Positions 32,156 through 43,226 of a stretch of 64,000 nt of DNA are shown piece after piece. This stretch comes from Calamus simplicifolius (lineage: Eukaryota > Streptophyta > Magnoliopsida > Arecales > Arecaceae): assembly GCA_900491605.1 (NCBI GenBank), contig UESW01004014.1, positions 1,166,533 to 1,230,532 of the forward strand. Reading direction: 5' to 3'. The notes below the pieces were generated by a model that searched no databases, was not told the DNA's origin, and worked only from the letters and a program-made list of their open reading frames with translations. The position numbers and the translations under genes are program-made. The stretch's first letter is position 1; every line of letters begins with the position of its first letter.

Positions 32156-33928
32156 CGATGATGCCAAATCACCGGCCTCGAGCGTGCGGTCGCCTCCTCC
32201 AGCGAGCTCCTCGCGCCTGCAAGCAAGTCCCAGGGGCCGAAGATTCTGACGGGGACCCTCCGACGCTCAAGTCAGTGGTTGGGCATCAGCCGTGAGCTTG
32301 AGGAAGCTCGAAAGAGAAAGAGAGAGAGAGGCCCAGAGAAGAGCCTTCTCTGTGAGCGTTTGGGAGCGTTACAAGTGTGTTACCTGGTCGAGGTCCCTCT
32401 TACCCTTTTTATTGATGCCTGAATCCGTGGGCTTGGGGTGTGATCTCTTGTCAGAGCATTAATTGATGGCAGTACGGTGGAGCTTACCTCCATGTGCCAT
32501 GTCGCGTTGCAGGCCGTGTCCTGTCAGAGTTGGTGGCTGCAAGGCATGGCCGATCATTACGGCGCTTGCCAGACGTGTCCCCTATGTCACCTTTTTGGTT
32601 GTCTATTCCTCGTAGAGGGAGTGCTCGGGTGTTCATGCGGATAGTTGGATGTTGAATGCATGGTACTGTTCACCGGCACTGTTCAATGTCCGAGCCCGAG
32701 AGGGGTCTGGGATGGTGAATGTACCCCGAGACCGATGGAGGGTCTCGGGGTAGGATGATGTTGATGCACCCAAGACCGGCGAGGGGTCTCGGGGTAGGGT
32801 GATGTGAATGGACCCCGAGACCGACGGGGGGTCTCGGGGTAGGTGATGTTGATGCACCCCGAGACCGGCGGGGGGTCTCGGGGTAGGATGATGTCGATAC
32901 ACCCCGAGACCGGCGGGGGGTCTCGGGGTAGGGTGATGTGAATGGACCCCGAGACCGACGGGGGGTCTCGGGGTAGGGTGATGTTGATGCACCCCGAGAC
33001 CGGCGGGGGGTCTCAGGGTAGGATGATGTTGATGCATCCCAAGACCGGCGGGGGGTCTCGGGGTAGGATGATGTTGATGCACCTCAAGACCGACGGGGGG
33101 TCTCGGGGTAGGATGATGTGAATGGACCCCGAGACCGATGGGGGTCTCGGGGTAGGGTGATGTTGATGCACCCCGAGACCGGCGGGGGGTCTCGGGGTAG
33201 GATGATGTCGATGCACCCCGAGACCGGCGGGGGGTCTCGGGGTAGGGTGATGTGAATGAACCCCGAGACCGACGGGGGTTCTCGGGGTAGGGTGATGTGG
33301 ATGGACCCCGAGACTGACGGGGGGTCTCGGGGTAGGATGCTGTGGATGGACCTCGAGACCGACGGGGGGTCTTGGGGTAGGATGCTGTGAAAGTACCCGA
33401 GACCGACGGGGGGTCTCGGGGTAGGATGCTGTGAAAGTACCCCGAGACCGATGGGGGGTCTCGGGGTAGGATGCTGTGGATGGACCCTGAGACCGACGGG
33501 GGGTCTCGGGGTAGGATGTGTGAGTGCACCCCGAGACCGACGGGGGGTATCAGGGTAGGATGCTGTGAGTGCACCCCGAGATCGACGGGGGGTCTCGGGG
33601 TAGGATGCTGTGAGTGCACCCCGAGACCGACGGGGGGTCTTGGGGTAGGATGTCGTGACCACACCCCGAGACCGATAGGGGGTCTCGGGGTAGGATGTTG
33701 ATGGACACAGAGGTCAGGTGGGCCGGAGCCGATGCCGAGACCGATGCCGAGATGGAAATGGGCCGCGACCGACACGAGGTCGAGGTGGGCTGGAGCCGAC
33801 ACCGAGACTGACGCCGAGATGGGAATGGGCCGCTGCCGATGCGGAGGTCGAGATGGGCCTTGGAGGTCGAAGCGGGGCTCTGTCAGCTTCCTTCACGGTT
33901 CTCTAACGGTGTTGGATCAGCCACATCA
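32156..33928 (-). repeat. Element B 3' LTR (left copy)
   Basis: It begins CGATGATGCCAAATC (against TGATGACGCCAAATC in the right copy) and ends CCACATCA. A TATA-like AATAAAAAGG lies near 32405-32414 on the minus strand. About 22 tandem 45-bp units occupy 32700-33700. Confidence 0.85.
32700..33705. repeat. 45-bp hairpin array in the element B left LTR
   Basis: Units carry CCCCGAGACC, a short loop of GACGGGG type, then GGTCTCGGGG: a perfect 10-bp inverted repeat in nearly every copy. The unit length is a multiple of three and usually lacks stops, so long proline-rich frames appear on the element strand. I treat them as repeat artefacts. Confidence 0.93.
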
Positions 33929-33950
33929 GATGCCCCCTCGCCCCTGAGAC
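33929..33950 (-). promoter_or_regulatory. Element B polypurine tract
   Basis: The minus strand reads GGGGCGAGGGGGCATC directly before TGATGTGGC of the 3' LTR, as in element A. Confidence 0.7.
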
Positions 33951-34009
33951 GAAGCGGGCCTACCCCGCAAGGCGAAAGGGGCGTTACCTCCCAAGTGGCT
34001 GATCCTCGC

Positions 34010-35172
34010 CTGGTGCAGGGCTTCATGCCTAGCTGGTGCAGGGCTTCATGCCTGGCTGGTGCAAGGCTTCATGTGCCGACAGGCGTCGGGCTTCATGCCT
34101 AGCTGGTGCAGGGCTTCGTGTGCCGACGGGCGTCGGGCTTCATGCCTGGCTGGTGTAGGGCTTCATGTGCCGACGGGCGTCGGGCTTCATGCCTGGCTGG
34201 TGCAGGGCTTCGTGTGCCGACGGGCATCGGGCTTCATGCCTGGCTGGTGCAGGGCTTTATGTGCCGACGGGCATCGGGCTTCATGCCTGGCTGGTGCAGG
34301 GCTTCATGTGCCGACGGGCGTCGGGCTTCATGCCTGGCTGGTGCAGGGCTTCATGTGCCGACGGGCGTCGGGCTTCATGCCTGGCTGGTGCAGGTCTTTG
34401 GGTGCCGACGGGTATCAGGCTTCATGCCTGGCTGGCCCAGGGCTTTGGTGCCGACCGAAGTTGGGCTTTATGCTGGCTGGCCCAGGGCTTGGTGCCGACC
34501 GGAGTCGAGCTTCATGCCTGGCTGGCCCAGGGCTTTATGCCTGGCTGGTGCAGGGCTTCATGTGCCGACGGGCATCGGGCTTCATGCCTGGCTGGCCTAG
34601 GGCTTTGGTGCCGACCGGAGTCGGGCTTTATGCCTGGCTGGCCCAGGGCTTTGGTGCCGACGGAGTCGGGCTTTATGCCTGGCTGGCCCAAGGCTTTGGT
34701 GCAGACCGGAGTCGGGCTTCATGCCTAGCTGGCTTTGGTGCTGATCGGAGTCGGGCTTCAAGCCTGGCTGGCCCAGGGCTTTGGTGCCGACCGGAGTCGG
34801 GCTTCATGCCTGGCTGGCCCAGGGCTTTGGGTGCCGATGGGTGTCGGGCTTTCGGTGCCGACAGGTGTCGGGCTTCTTGCCTAGCTGGTGCATGGCTTCA
34901 TGTGCCGATGGGTGTCGGGCTTCATGCCTGCTGGTGCAAGGCTTCATGTGCCGACGGGCGTCGGGCTTTCGGTGCCGACGGGTGTCGGTCTTCTTGCCTG
35001 GCTGGTGCAGGGCTTCATGTGCCGATGGGCGTCAAGCTTCATGCCTGGCTGGTGCAGGGCTTCATGTGAGGATGGGCGTCGGGCTTCATGCCTGGCTGAC
35101 TCAGGGCTTTGGTGCTGACCGGAGTCGGGCTTTATGCCTGGCTGGCCCAGGGCTTCGATGCCGACCGGAGTT
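34010..35172. repeat. ~47-bp internal tandem array of element B, left block
   Basis: There are two unit types of about 47 bp. One has GTGCAGGGCTTCATGTGCCG, the other GCCCAGGGCTTTGGTGCCG; both share GGGCTTCATGCCTGGCTGG. Types come in blocks. All three plus frames are largely open because 47 is not a multiple of three and the unit has no stop. These are not genes. Confidence 0.92.
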
Positions 35173-35177
35173 GGGCT

Positions 35178-36509
35178 TGTTGGTCCAAATAGCAACCCAA
35201 GAGCTCTTTTGAAAGATAACCCCCAGCGGAAATAAAAACTTAGATTCACAGGCTAAGCAACTATAAATAGAGAGTTGAAGATAAAGAGACAATCACGGCA
35301 AACACAAGAGATTTTATAGTGGTTCGGTGTACCTACACCTACGTCCACTCCCAAGTACCTCTTGGGTCCACACTATAATCAAACTGATTACAGCATAGTC
35401 AAGCTCACAACTCAAACTTGTTGTTTTCCCGGTGCACAACGAACCCAGCTGGTTTTCAAGGCTCACCAGTACAAAACCTAAAACCACAAGCTAATGCTTG
35501 CACAAGGCTAACAGCCTCAACTGAATCAATCACTGATTGACTATTTAATTTTACAAAAGCAAACTGCTCCTTCAATGAGCAAATATACAATAATGAAACA
35601 ATGAAAAGAGATTAGGAATCAAAGCCTGATTCGAAGATCTTGGTGGCTTCTTCCTTCTCTTGCTTTGAATGGATCTTCCTTTGAATATGCTCTTGAGACT
35701 CAGAAGATCAGAAAAACTAGGGCTTCTTCCTTCTCTTGAGATTTCTTCTAAATAGAACAGTGAAGGCTTGGAATCTCTTTCTCTTCTTTTGGGGAATGAG
35801 TATGATCTTTCCTTACAGGTTTCCCTCTTTTCTTTTCTGATGGATCTCAAGGATTTTCTCTATTCTTTTCTTTTTGCCTCTTTCCTTTTCTTCTTTTTGG
35901 GATGCAATCAACCTCTTCTTATAGATCCGATTAATCCACAAATAGTGTGAAACTATCAGTTAGAAGCAAGTGTAAAAAGGATTAGATCCATAAATAACAA
36001 TAGCCGTTGGGATTAAAATAGATAAAGATAAGTTTAGAGTCGTTCTGACAGTTCTGGAGCCGTGTCTGACATTCTGGAGTCGGCTCTAACTTTTCTGGAG
36101 TTGGCTCTAACTCGAAATTATTTAATCCGCTCGATCTGGAGTCATCTCTGACTTTTCTGGGGTCGACACAAAATTCTTCTGGAGTCGACTCTAACAGTCT
36201 GGGAGTCGACTCTAAGTCGTGGCCTGAAAATCCATCGTTCTGTTATTTCTGATAGAGTCGGCTCTCACAGTCCCGGAGTCGACTCTAAGTCTGTGCCATT
36301 TTTCGGAGTCGGCTCTGTGATTCCATGTGTCGACTCTAATGTCTGCAGTCTTACCTTGACATTAGATTCAAACCAGAACTTGATTTTCCTCTTGATTTTG
36401 ATCATCAAATAGACTTATAATCTGAAAAACTTAATCAAAATCATTAGTAACTTCAAATGTTATACTCAAATAGTTTTGTTAATCATCAAAATCCTCAATT
36501 GGGTCAATA
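35178..36509 (-). mobile_element. S3: SIRE-like solo LTR inside the element B array
   Basis: It starts TGTTGGTCCAAAT and ends GGGTCAATA, the ends of the S1 LTRs. The 5-bp target duplication GGGCT lies at 35173-35177 and 36510-36514. No internal region remains, so it formed by LTR-LTR recombination. It carries its own motif variant (GGAGTCGACTCTAA, GGAGTCGGCTCTAA) at 36065-36345 and a TATA-like TATAAG at 35928-35933. It is 1332 bp and clearly diverged from S1, so a separate subfamily. Confidence 0.93.
36065..36345 (-). repeat. Motif cluster in solo LTR S3
   Basis: About ten copies of GGAGTCGACTCTAA or GGAGTCGGCTCTAA. The GAGTCGACTC core is a 10-bp palindrome. It lies about 130 bp upstream of the TATA-like box on the element strand. 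Confidence 0.8.
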
Positions 36510-36514
36510 GGGCT

Positions 36515-37110
36515 TCATGCCTGGCTGGCCCAGGGCTTTGGTGCCGACCGGAGTCGGGCTTCATGCCTGGCTGGCCCAGGGCCGATGGGTGCCGGGCATT
36601 CGGTGCCGACAGGTGTTGGGCTTCTTGCCTGGATGGTGCAGGGCTTCATGTGTCGACGGGTGTCGAGCTTCATGCCTGGCTGGTGCAGGGCTTCATGTGC
36701 CGACGGGCGTCGGGCTTTCGGTGCCGACGGGTGTCGGGCTTCTTGCCTGGCTGGTGCAGGGCTTCATGTGCCAACGGGCGTCGGGCTTCATGCCTGGCTG
36801 GTGCAGGGCTTCATGTGCCGACAGGCGTCGGGCTTCATGCCTGGCTGGCCCAGGGCTTTGGTGCCGACCGGAGTTGGGCTTTATGCCTGGCTGGCCCAGG
36901 GCTTCGGTGCCGACCGGAGTCGGGCTTCATGCCTGGCTGGCCCAGGGCTTTGGTGCCGACCGGAGTCGGGCTTCATGCCTGGCTGGCCCAGGGCTTTGGT
37001 ACCGACTGGAGTCGGGCTTCATGCCTGGCTGGCCCAGGGCTTTGGTGCCGACCGGAGTCGGGCTTCATGCCTGGCTGGCCCAGGGCTTTGGTGCCGACCG
37101 CTGTCGGGCT
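36515..37110. repeat. ~47-bp internal tandem array of element B, right block
   Basis: Continues the left block after S3. It begins with a near copy of the unit order found at 34800-35177 and ends with a run of GCCCAGGGCTTTGGTGCCG units. Confidence 0.92.
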
Positions 37111-37680
37111 TTTGTTCGCCAAAGCGAGGTTGGCCTTTGATGTTGATGCAAGGTATATCTTCCCTGCATGACATTTTTGAGTATTAATGAAAGAAAACTG
37201 TCATAAGTGCAATGTACTTAGCTCTTGTAGCACCCATATTTTTCCTTTTGTGGATTTGAGCGCTTCTGCCCACTGGTGGTCTGCCCCCCAGGAAGTCATG
37301 TTAGTTGGATTGGAGGTGTCGTTGCCCTTGGGCCTTCCCTCGCATTGGAGGCCAGGACGAGATGTCTGGCTGGGAAGAAGCTAGAAACCGGGACAAAGCT
37401 GAAGTCCGTTGAGGAAAGCCCCGACAGTTGGCGGTCATTGAATACGAGCGGCCGGGAGAGTCCACTGAGGGTGGACGATTAGGAGATGATGTTGCTGGGA
37501 GGCCCCTTTGCCTAGCTCTTTCTTTGAAGAGATTGATTGCCCTCGGTGCTGAACCTTGAGAGCAGCTAGAACGATATCCGTAAAAGGTCCTAGGCTTGGT
37601 TTGGCTCTCGGCTTACTACCACCAAAAATTGACATGCCCATAAATCCTTGAGGTGACGAATAATGTCTCAAGTTCATCCC
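37111..37680 (-). other. Degraded interior of element B
   Basis: No intact gene. A minus-strand fragment (FGGSKPRAKPSLGPFTDIVLAALKVQH, ~37560-37640) resembles the PFT-starting capsid entry of Tat gag and suggests a gag remnant. Confidence 0.4.
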
Positions 37681-38137
37681 CTTTGGAAATTATTCTTCGA
37701 CCCATGCTGCAGTCCGCCTCTGGTTGATTGTTGAGCCTTTGAGTGAGCTCTCCCAGCCGTTGGTGTTGTTTGTCCAGACGCTTCTTCACCTTAGGTTTAA
37801 GATCTTTCCCAGATGGCTTAGAAGATGAGTGATGAGGAGTGGCAGCTTTAGCGGGGGGTAGGAGACTGCAGTTTCTTGAAAGCTTTGCCTCTGCAGCTCA
37901 TGAGCTGCTGCATTCAAGGCTTGAACTTGCTGATTGAAGATAGCCGACTGGTTGATGAAAGCAGCTGAGGTTGGTGGTGAGTGAGGAGCAGAGAGAATGG
38001 TCCCTTGTTGCTCAATGTGACATGGATGCCCCCCGGCATGATTGGTGAGGACCTTCCGGGTGTGCATCACCACCAAAGACTTGATGCTGCCCTCCAGCGT
38101 AGCTGGTGGAGACCTCTTGCACACGGGTCATCACCAT
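37681..38137 (-). pseudogene. Element B gag N-terminal remnant
   Basis: It starts ATGGTGATGACCCGTGTGCAAGAGG at 38137, matching the MVMTRxQ start deduced in A and C. The QVQALNAAAHELQRQSFQ-type segment parallels QIQALTTMVHGLQGQQS of element C. The frame is broken after ~40 codons and the capsid core is missing. Confidence 0.6.
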
Positions 38138-38197
38138 TGTTTAAGAGCTCGGGGAAAGAGGAGTTGTCGATTGCCGATTCGAAATCTCTCTTATCCC

Positions 38198-38215
38198 TCC
38201 CTTCCTGGCGCGCCA
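38198..38215 (-). promoter_or_regulatory. Element B primer-binding site
   Basis: The minus strand reads TGGCGCGCCAGGAAGGGA, three bases from the 5' LTR end. It is nearly identical to element A's site. Confidence 0.8.
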
Positions 38216-38218
38216 ATC

Positions 38219-40085
38219 TGATGACGCCAAATCACCGGCCTTGAGCGTGCGGTCGCCTCGTCCAGCGAGCTCCTCGTGCCTGCAAGCAAGTCCTAGGGGC
38301 CGGAGATTCCGACGGGGACCCTCCGATGCTCAAGTCAGTGGTCTAGGCATCAGTCGTGAGCTTAAGGAAGCTTGAAAGAGAAAGAGAGAGAGAGGCCCAG
38401 AGAAGAGCCTTCTCTGTGAGCGTTTGGGAGCATTACGAGTGTGTTACCTGGTCGAGGTCCCTCTTACCCTTTTTATTGATGCCTGGAATCCGTGGGCTTG
38501 GGGCGTGATCTCTTGTCAGAGCATTAATTGATAGCAGTACGGTGGAGCTTACCTCCATATGCCGTGTCGCGCTGCAGGCCGTGTCCTGTCAGAGTTGGTG
38601 GCTGCAAGGCATGGCCGATCATTATGGCGCTTGCCAGACGTGTCCCCTACGTCACCTTTTTGGTTGTCTATTCCTCGTAGAGCATTTGATCATAGAGTGC
38701 TTGCATGGCACTGTTCATGCCCTTGAATGAGCTTTAGAGAAGGCTGTGGGTGAATACTTGCATGGTATTGTTCACCGGCACTGTTCAATGTCCAAGCCCG
38801 AGAGGGGTCTCGGGTCTCGGTGGTTGGATGTTGTGAATGTACCCCGAGACCGATGGGGGGTCTCGGGGTAGGATGATGTTGATGCACCCCGAGACAGGCA
38901 GGGGGTCTCAGGGTAGGGTGATGTGAATGGACCCCGAGACCGACGAGGGCTCTCGGGGTAGGGTGATGTGGATGCACCCCGAGACCAGCGGGGGGTCTCG
39001 GGGTAGGATGATGTCGATGCACCCCGAGACCGGCGGAGGATCTCGGGGTAGGGTGATGTGAATGGACCCCGAGACCGACGGGGGGTCTCGGGGTAGGGTG
39101 ATGTTGATGCACCCCGAGATCGGCGGGGGGTCTCGGGGTAGGATGATGTGAATGGACCCCGAGACCGACGGGGGGTCTCGGGGTAGGGTGATGTTGATGC
39201 ACCCCGAGATCGGCGGGGGGTCTCGGGGTAGGATGATGTGAATGGACCCCGAGACCGACGGGGGGTCTCAGGGTAGGGTGATGTTGATGCACTCCGAGAC
39301 CGGCGGGGGGTCTCGGTGTAGGGTGATGTTGATGCACCCCGAGACCGGCGGGGGGTCTCGGGGTAGGATGATGTCGATGCACCCCGAGACCGGCGGGAGG
39401 TCTCGGGGTAGGGTGATGTGAATGAACCCCGAGACCGACGGGGGGTCTCGGGGTAGGGTGATGTTATTGAACCCCGAGACCGACGGGGGGTCTCGGGGTA
39501 GGATGCTGTGGATAGACTCCGAGACCGATGGGGGGTCTCAGGGTAGGATGCTGTGAAAGTACCCCGAGACCGACGGGGGGTCTCGGGGTAGGATGTTGTG
39601 GATGGACCCCGAGACCGACGGGGGGTCTCGGGGTAGGATGTTGTGAATGTACCCCGAGATCGACGGGGGTCTCGGGGTAGGATGCTGTGAGTGTACCCCG
39701 AGACCGACGGGGGGTCTCGGGGTAGGATGCTGTGAGTGCACCCCGAGACCGATGGGGGGTCTCGGGGTAGGATGTTGTTGATGCACCCCAAGACCGATGG
39801 GGGGTCTTGGGGTAGGATGTCGTGACCGCACCCCGAGACCGACGGGGGATCTCGGAATAGGATGTTGATGGATACAAAGGTTGAGGTGGGCCGGAGCCAA
39901 CGCCGAGATGGAAATGGGCCGCGACCGATATAGAGGTTGAGGTGGGCCGGAGCTGATGCCGAGACCGACGCCGAGATGGGAATGGGCCGCTGTCGACACG
40001 GAGGTCGAGATGGGCCTTGGAGGTCGAAGCGGGGCTCTGTCAGCTTCCTTCACGGTTCTCTAATAGCGTTGGATCAGCCACATTA
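38219..40085 (-). repeat. Element B 5' LTR (right copy)
   Basis: It starts TGATGACGCCAAATC and ends GGATCAGCCACATTA (CA mutated to TA). About 23 hairpin units of 45 bp lie at 38795-39860. It closely matches the left LTR outside the array. Confidence 0.87.
38795..39860. repeat. 45-bp hairpin array in the element B right LTR
   Basis: Same CCCCGAGACC/GGTCTCGGGG hairpin units as at 32700-33705, with differing order of the variable 3' part of each unit (TGTCGATGCA, TGTGAATGGA, TGCTGTGAGTG and so on). Confidence 0.92.
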
Positions 40086-40149
40086 GCACCCATGTTAGCA
40101 TCAAAGGTAAACAAAGCCCCAGCTTGTTGGCTGGAGTCTCTCTCGCATG

Positions 40150-41125
40150 CTTATCGAGTAGTTTTTCAAACCAATGCTTTTTTGCATCGGTTTTAAAACA
40201 AAGGGGTGGGAATAAAATATTTTATTAAATTAATATTAAAGTGAAAAACGTTATTTGTTAAAATAATATTAAAGTAAAAACATCATTTCAAATGATATTT
40301 TTTACTTTGGGATTGCTGACGAAAGGGGTAGAAAGTGGTGATTTCATTTGAGTTGAAATCGTCATTTCAAGTGGCCATTTCTATTCCGAAATCGCTACTC
40401 GAAGTGTAGATTTTCTCAGCACGAACTTAAATCCCTACGAAGACTTAAACACTACGGATCTTCGTTTGCCTCCCTTCCTTCGCATAATCTTCTAGCAAAT
40501 CAAAAGAGGGGTTAGATGATAATTAATGATTCAGTATCAATCATATTTATCTTGTTATATGTTGTTAATCAAAATTATCTTGTTATATCTATTATCTTGT
40601 TAATTAGAATTATCTTGTTATATCTATTATCTATAACAAGATAATAGATATAACAATCAGAATTATCTTGTTATATCTATTATCTTGTCATAGATAATAG
40701 ATATAACAAGATAATATAGATAATAATAGATAATAGATAATAGAGGGTTAGGATTGCTGGAAGACTTCGAGCATTTAAGAAAGGGTCGCGTTCGGATTAT
40801 CCGATAATTGAGAAAATCGATAGAAATCGCCATTTGAAGTGGCGATTTCAACTTAACTGAAATTACCACTTGAAATGGTGATTTTAGGGCCGAAATCTCA
40901 CTTCAAGTGATGATTTCATTTGGAAATGACGATTTCAATCCACTTCAAGTGACAATTTCATCTTATCAATAGTCCTGTTGATGGAGCCAAGCCGACGTAA
41001 AAAGTAAAAATCCATTACAAATAACATTTTTTATTTTAATATTATTTTATTAATATATTTTATTTTTATTTTTTATTTTAAAATCGATATCAAAGGCATC
41101 TGTTTAAAAAACTCCTCCATGCTTA
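40150..41125. mobile_element. MITE-like element with internal palindromes
   Basis: The left arm (GCATCGGTTTTAAAACAAAG, then AATATTAAAGTGAAAAACG) is matched in inverse by the right arm (ATTTTTTATTTTAATATTA, then TTTAAAATCGATATCAAAGG). Inside are repeated palindromic words such as GAAATCGCCATTTGAAGTGGC, and an AT-rich segment with repeated TTATCTTGTTATATCTATT in both orientations (40550-40740). No ORF. Confidence 0.6.
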
Positions 41126-41334
41126 TCGGTTAGCGCTTAAAAAACTATTTGCTGCCTTGATCGGGGGCCCACTGCCGAGGAAACAGAAGCCAAAAGAGCA
41201 AAACTAGGGGAAATCCAGCGGGTGGTGGTTTCAACCTTGGCGGCGGGCGGACAATGCCTGCCACCCCGTGGCATATCCCGGGGCTCCACATGTCGCTTGC
41301 TCCCACGTGGGAAGATAACGTTTCAGAGCTGTTT
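41126..41334. other. Short unique spacer between MITE-like elements
   Basis: A GC-richer stretch with a small open frame on the minus strand that resembles nothing I know. No supported feature. Confidence 0.4.
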
Positions 41335-41716
41335 TTTAAGTTTGACACCGGTTTAACAACGAAAGTGGGAAAAAAATAGTTTATAAAACTAATATTAAAA
41401 TAAAATTATTATTTAAAATAATATTTTTTAAAAAAGCACTACTTTAAATGATGCTTTTAATTAAAGATGATCATTTGGGTAAGTCCAACACTCGAAAGTT
41501 GACTATAAAATCTCGAATGAATAATAGAATAAGAGTGCTTTTTACACATACTTAAAGTCGCACTTTCTGTACATGCTTCATGCAATAATAGCAAAAACAT
41601 ATTAAAGTAAAAAATATCATTTAAAATAATATTTAAAATAATATTTTTTACTTTAACATTATTTCTAAAAAATAATTTGCTTCTCTGCTCTTTTTGTTAA
41701 ACAAGTGTCAAAAAAA
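41335..41716. mobile_element. Second MITE-like element
   Basis: The ends TTTGACACCGGTTTAACAA and (inverse) TTTGACACTTGTTTAACAA are near-perfect terminal inverted repeats about 380 bp apart. The AT-rich interior (AATATTTTTTACTTTAAC) is shared with the neighbouring element. No ORF; target duplication unclear. Confidence 0.65.
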
Positions 41717-42041
41717 ATAGCTTTAACGCTTCGACTTTCAAATAGAAACAAGCGAAATGTTTCTTTTTTTTGGTACAGACTGATGATCATACCACTCTAA
41801 AGTGAGTCGAACCCGATATATCAGAATACAATATCTGGAAAAGGATAATAGGGCAAGGGTCGACATGTTTCCAGCTTTAAAAACCAGAGTGATAGACCAC
41901 CCTTGCGGCAATCCAATCGGCTGCTGAATTAGCTTACTAATAGATTTACCAAATCTGGGCGCTAAAAGCTCCCTGAAGTATAGATCGAATGTCACAAATT
42001 AAGGGGATGGTTGGCAAGTGGACGCTGGATTCCTACCGGAG

Positions 42042-42503
42042 CTAGCAAATAATAGTAATAAAATCTCCCTCAATAATAAGATTACGGGTGCTCAGGCTTC
42101 GAATGACACAGAAAATACCAGCCCATGCCGCATACAGCTCAGCAAGAGGCACTGAGGAGTCAAGAAGGCCAAATCCTTCCGCCGCCAGTATCGCACCATC
42201 CGACCCACGAATCACAAAAGCCAATCCAGCACATCTACCTCGAACACTCCCATCAAAGTTGATTTTGACAAACCCTAGAGGTAAGGGCTCCCAAGATATG
42301 AAGATCGTGCGCCGGTGTGCTACCGAAGCAGCAGGGGAGTCCCAGTGGCCAGGGTTTGCAGAATCAAGAGTACTCTGATGGAAAGTATACTCAGCGAATA
42401 GGGAGACGATGGTCCTTACAACCATGTGGGAAGGAGTCATTTCGTTAGTGAACACGAGCCAATTTCGAGATAACCAAATCTGGTAAGCTATGTAAGCCCA
42501 CAT
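42042..42503 (-). pseudogene. LINE RNase H fragment
   Basis: Reads VKINFDGSVRGRCAGLAFVIRGSDGAILAAEG and PLAELYAAWAGIFCVI. Catalytic Asp (NFDGS) and Glu (AELYA) are visible. It belongs to the LINE and is preceded by WRFIAYQIWLSRN-type sequence. Confidence 0.8.
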
Positions 42504-43226
42504 AGGTCCCAGCTAATGGATACCCCTCCCCATAACATTACTGATCAGGCTCAAAAAAGAAATACGCTAGGAAGAAGAACCATGCACCCAGGGGCAGTTA
42601 CCTGAAATTTTCCATATCTATCTCACTCTAGTACATGTAAAGATAGTATGGTAAGCCGTTCCTCCTCAAGCCCATATAACGGGCACGTAGGCAGGATACT
42701 CATACCTCTTCCAAAGAGTAGGGACAAGTAGGAAGAACATTCCATGCAAGCTTCCAAATAAATAGCCGCACCCTAAGGTGAATGGGAAGATGCCAGATCT
42801 ATGCCAAATCCATCGATTGCTGAGGCTGTGGCCGATAAATATTTAGAAGGTCCCTAATAGAAGCACGAGATAGACAAGATCTCCTCTAGACCTAATGTCA
42901 GCAGTGGGACCCGGAATGAGAGGAATAGAAAGAATGCGACGATAGAGCTCATCCCTAAAGAAACTGGACACCAAAGAGGAAGACCAGGCAGTGTGATCCT
43001 GGGAGATTAAATCACTGACTCTCATTCCATTAGGAATGTCTGTGCGAACAAAGGTCGGCCAACGAGACAGGGGGAGGTCTGCAATCCACGTATCCTGAAT
43101 AACATCCACAGAGGCTCCATCACCAATCATCCATGAGATGCAGTTCAGAATAGCCTAAGCATGCTGACAGATCTCTTTCCAGAAAAAGGAGTGCCCACGA
43201 GTAGACTGAGTAAGAGTGGAAGAATT

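Larger units (their letters stand above)
32156..40085 (-). mobile_element. Element B: non-autonomous Tat-like LTR retrotransposon
   Basis: LTRs of about 1.8 kb flank a ~4.3-kb interior that has a primer site, a gag start and tandem repeats but no protease, RT, RNase H or integrase. Its LTR ends (TGATGTGGCTGATCC on the element strand), primer site and MVMTR gag start match A and C, so it probably used their proteins in trans. It is interrupted by solo LTR S3. LTR ends carry point changes (left TG to CG, right CA to TA). No clear target duplication was found. Confidence 0.85.

Noticed and set aside
32633..33802. 389-codon proline/histidine-rich ORF on the minus strand (15-residue repeat)
   Set aside because: It is the 45-bp LTR array of element B read in frame. 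All minus frames stay open through it, and the partner LTR gives the same frames, so it is not evidence for a protein.
34059..35069. 336-codon Cys/Gly/Ala-rich ORF (repeated ASCLAGAGLH-type words) and overlapping frames
   Set aside because: The 47-bp unit lacks stops and cycles through three frames, giving equal ORFs in every plus frame. It is a tandem array in a non-autonomous element.
36476..37171. 231-codon ORF with the same repeats
   Set aside because: Right block of the same 47-bp array; starts inside the solo LTR.
38772..39791. 339-codon Pro/Ser/Arg-rich ORF on the minus strand
   Set aside because: Same 45-bp array in the right LTR of element B.
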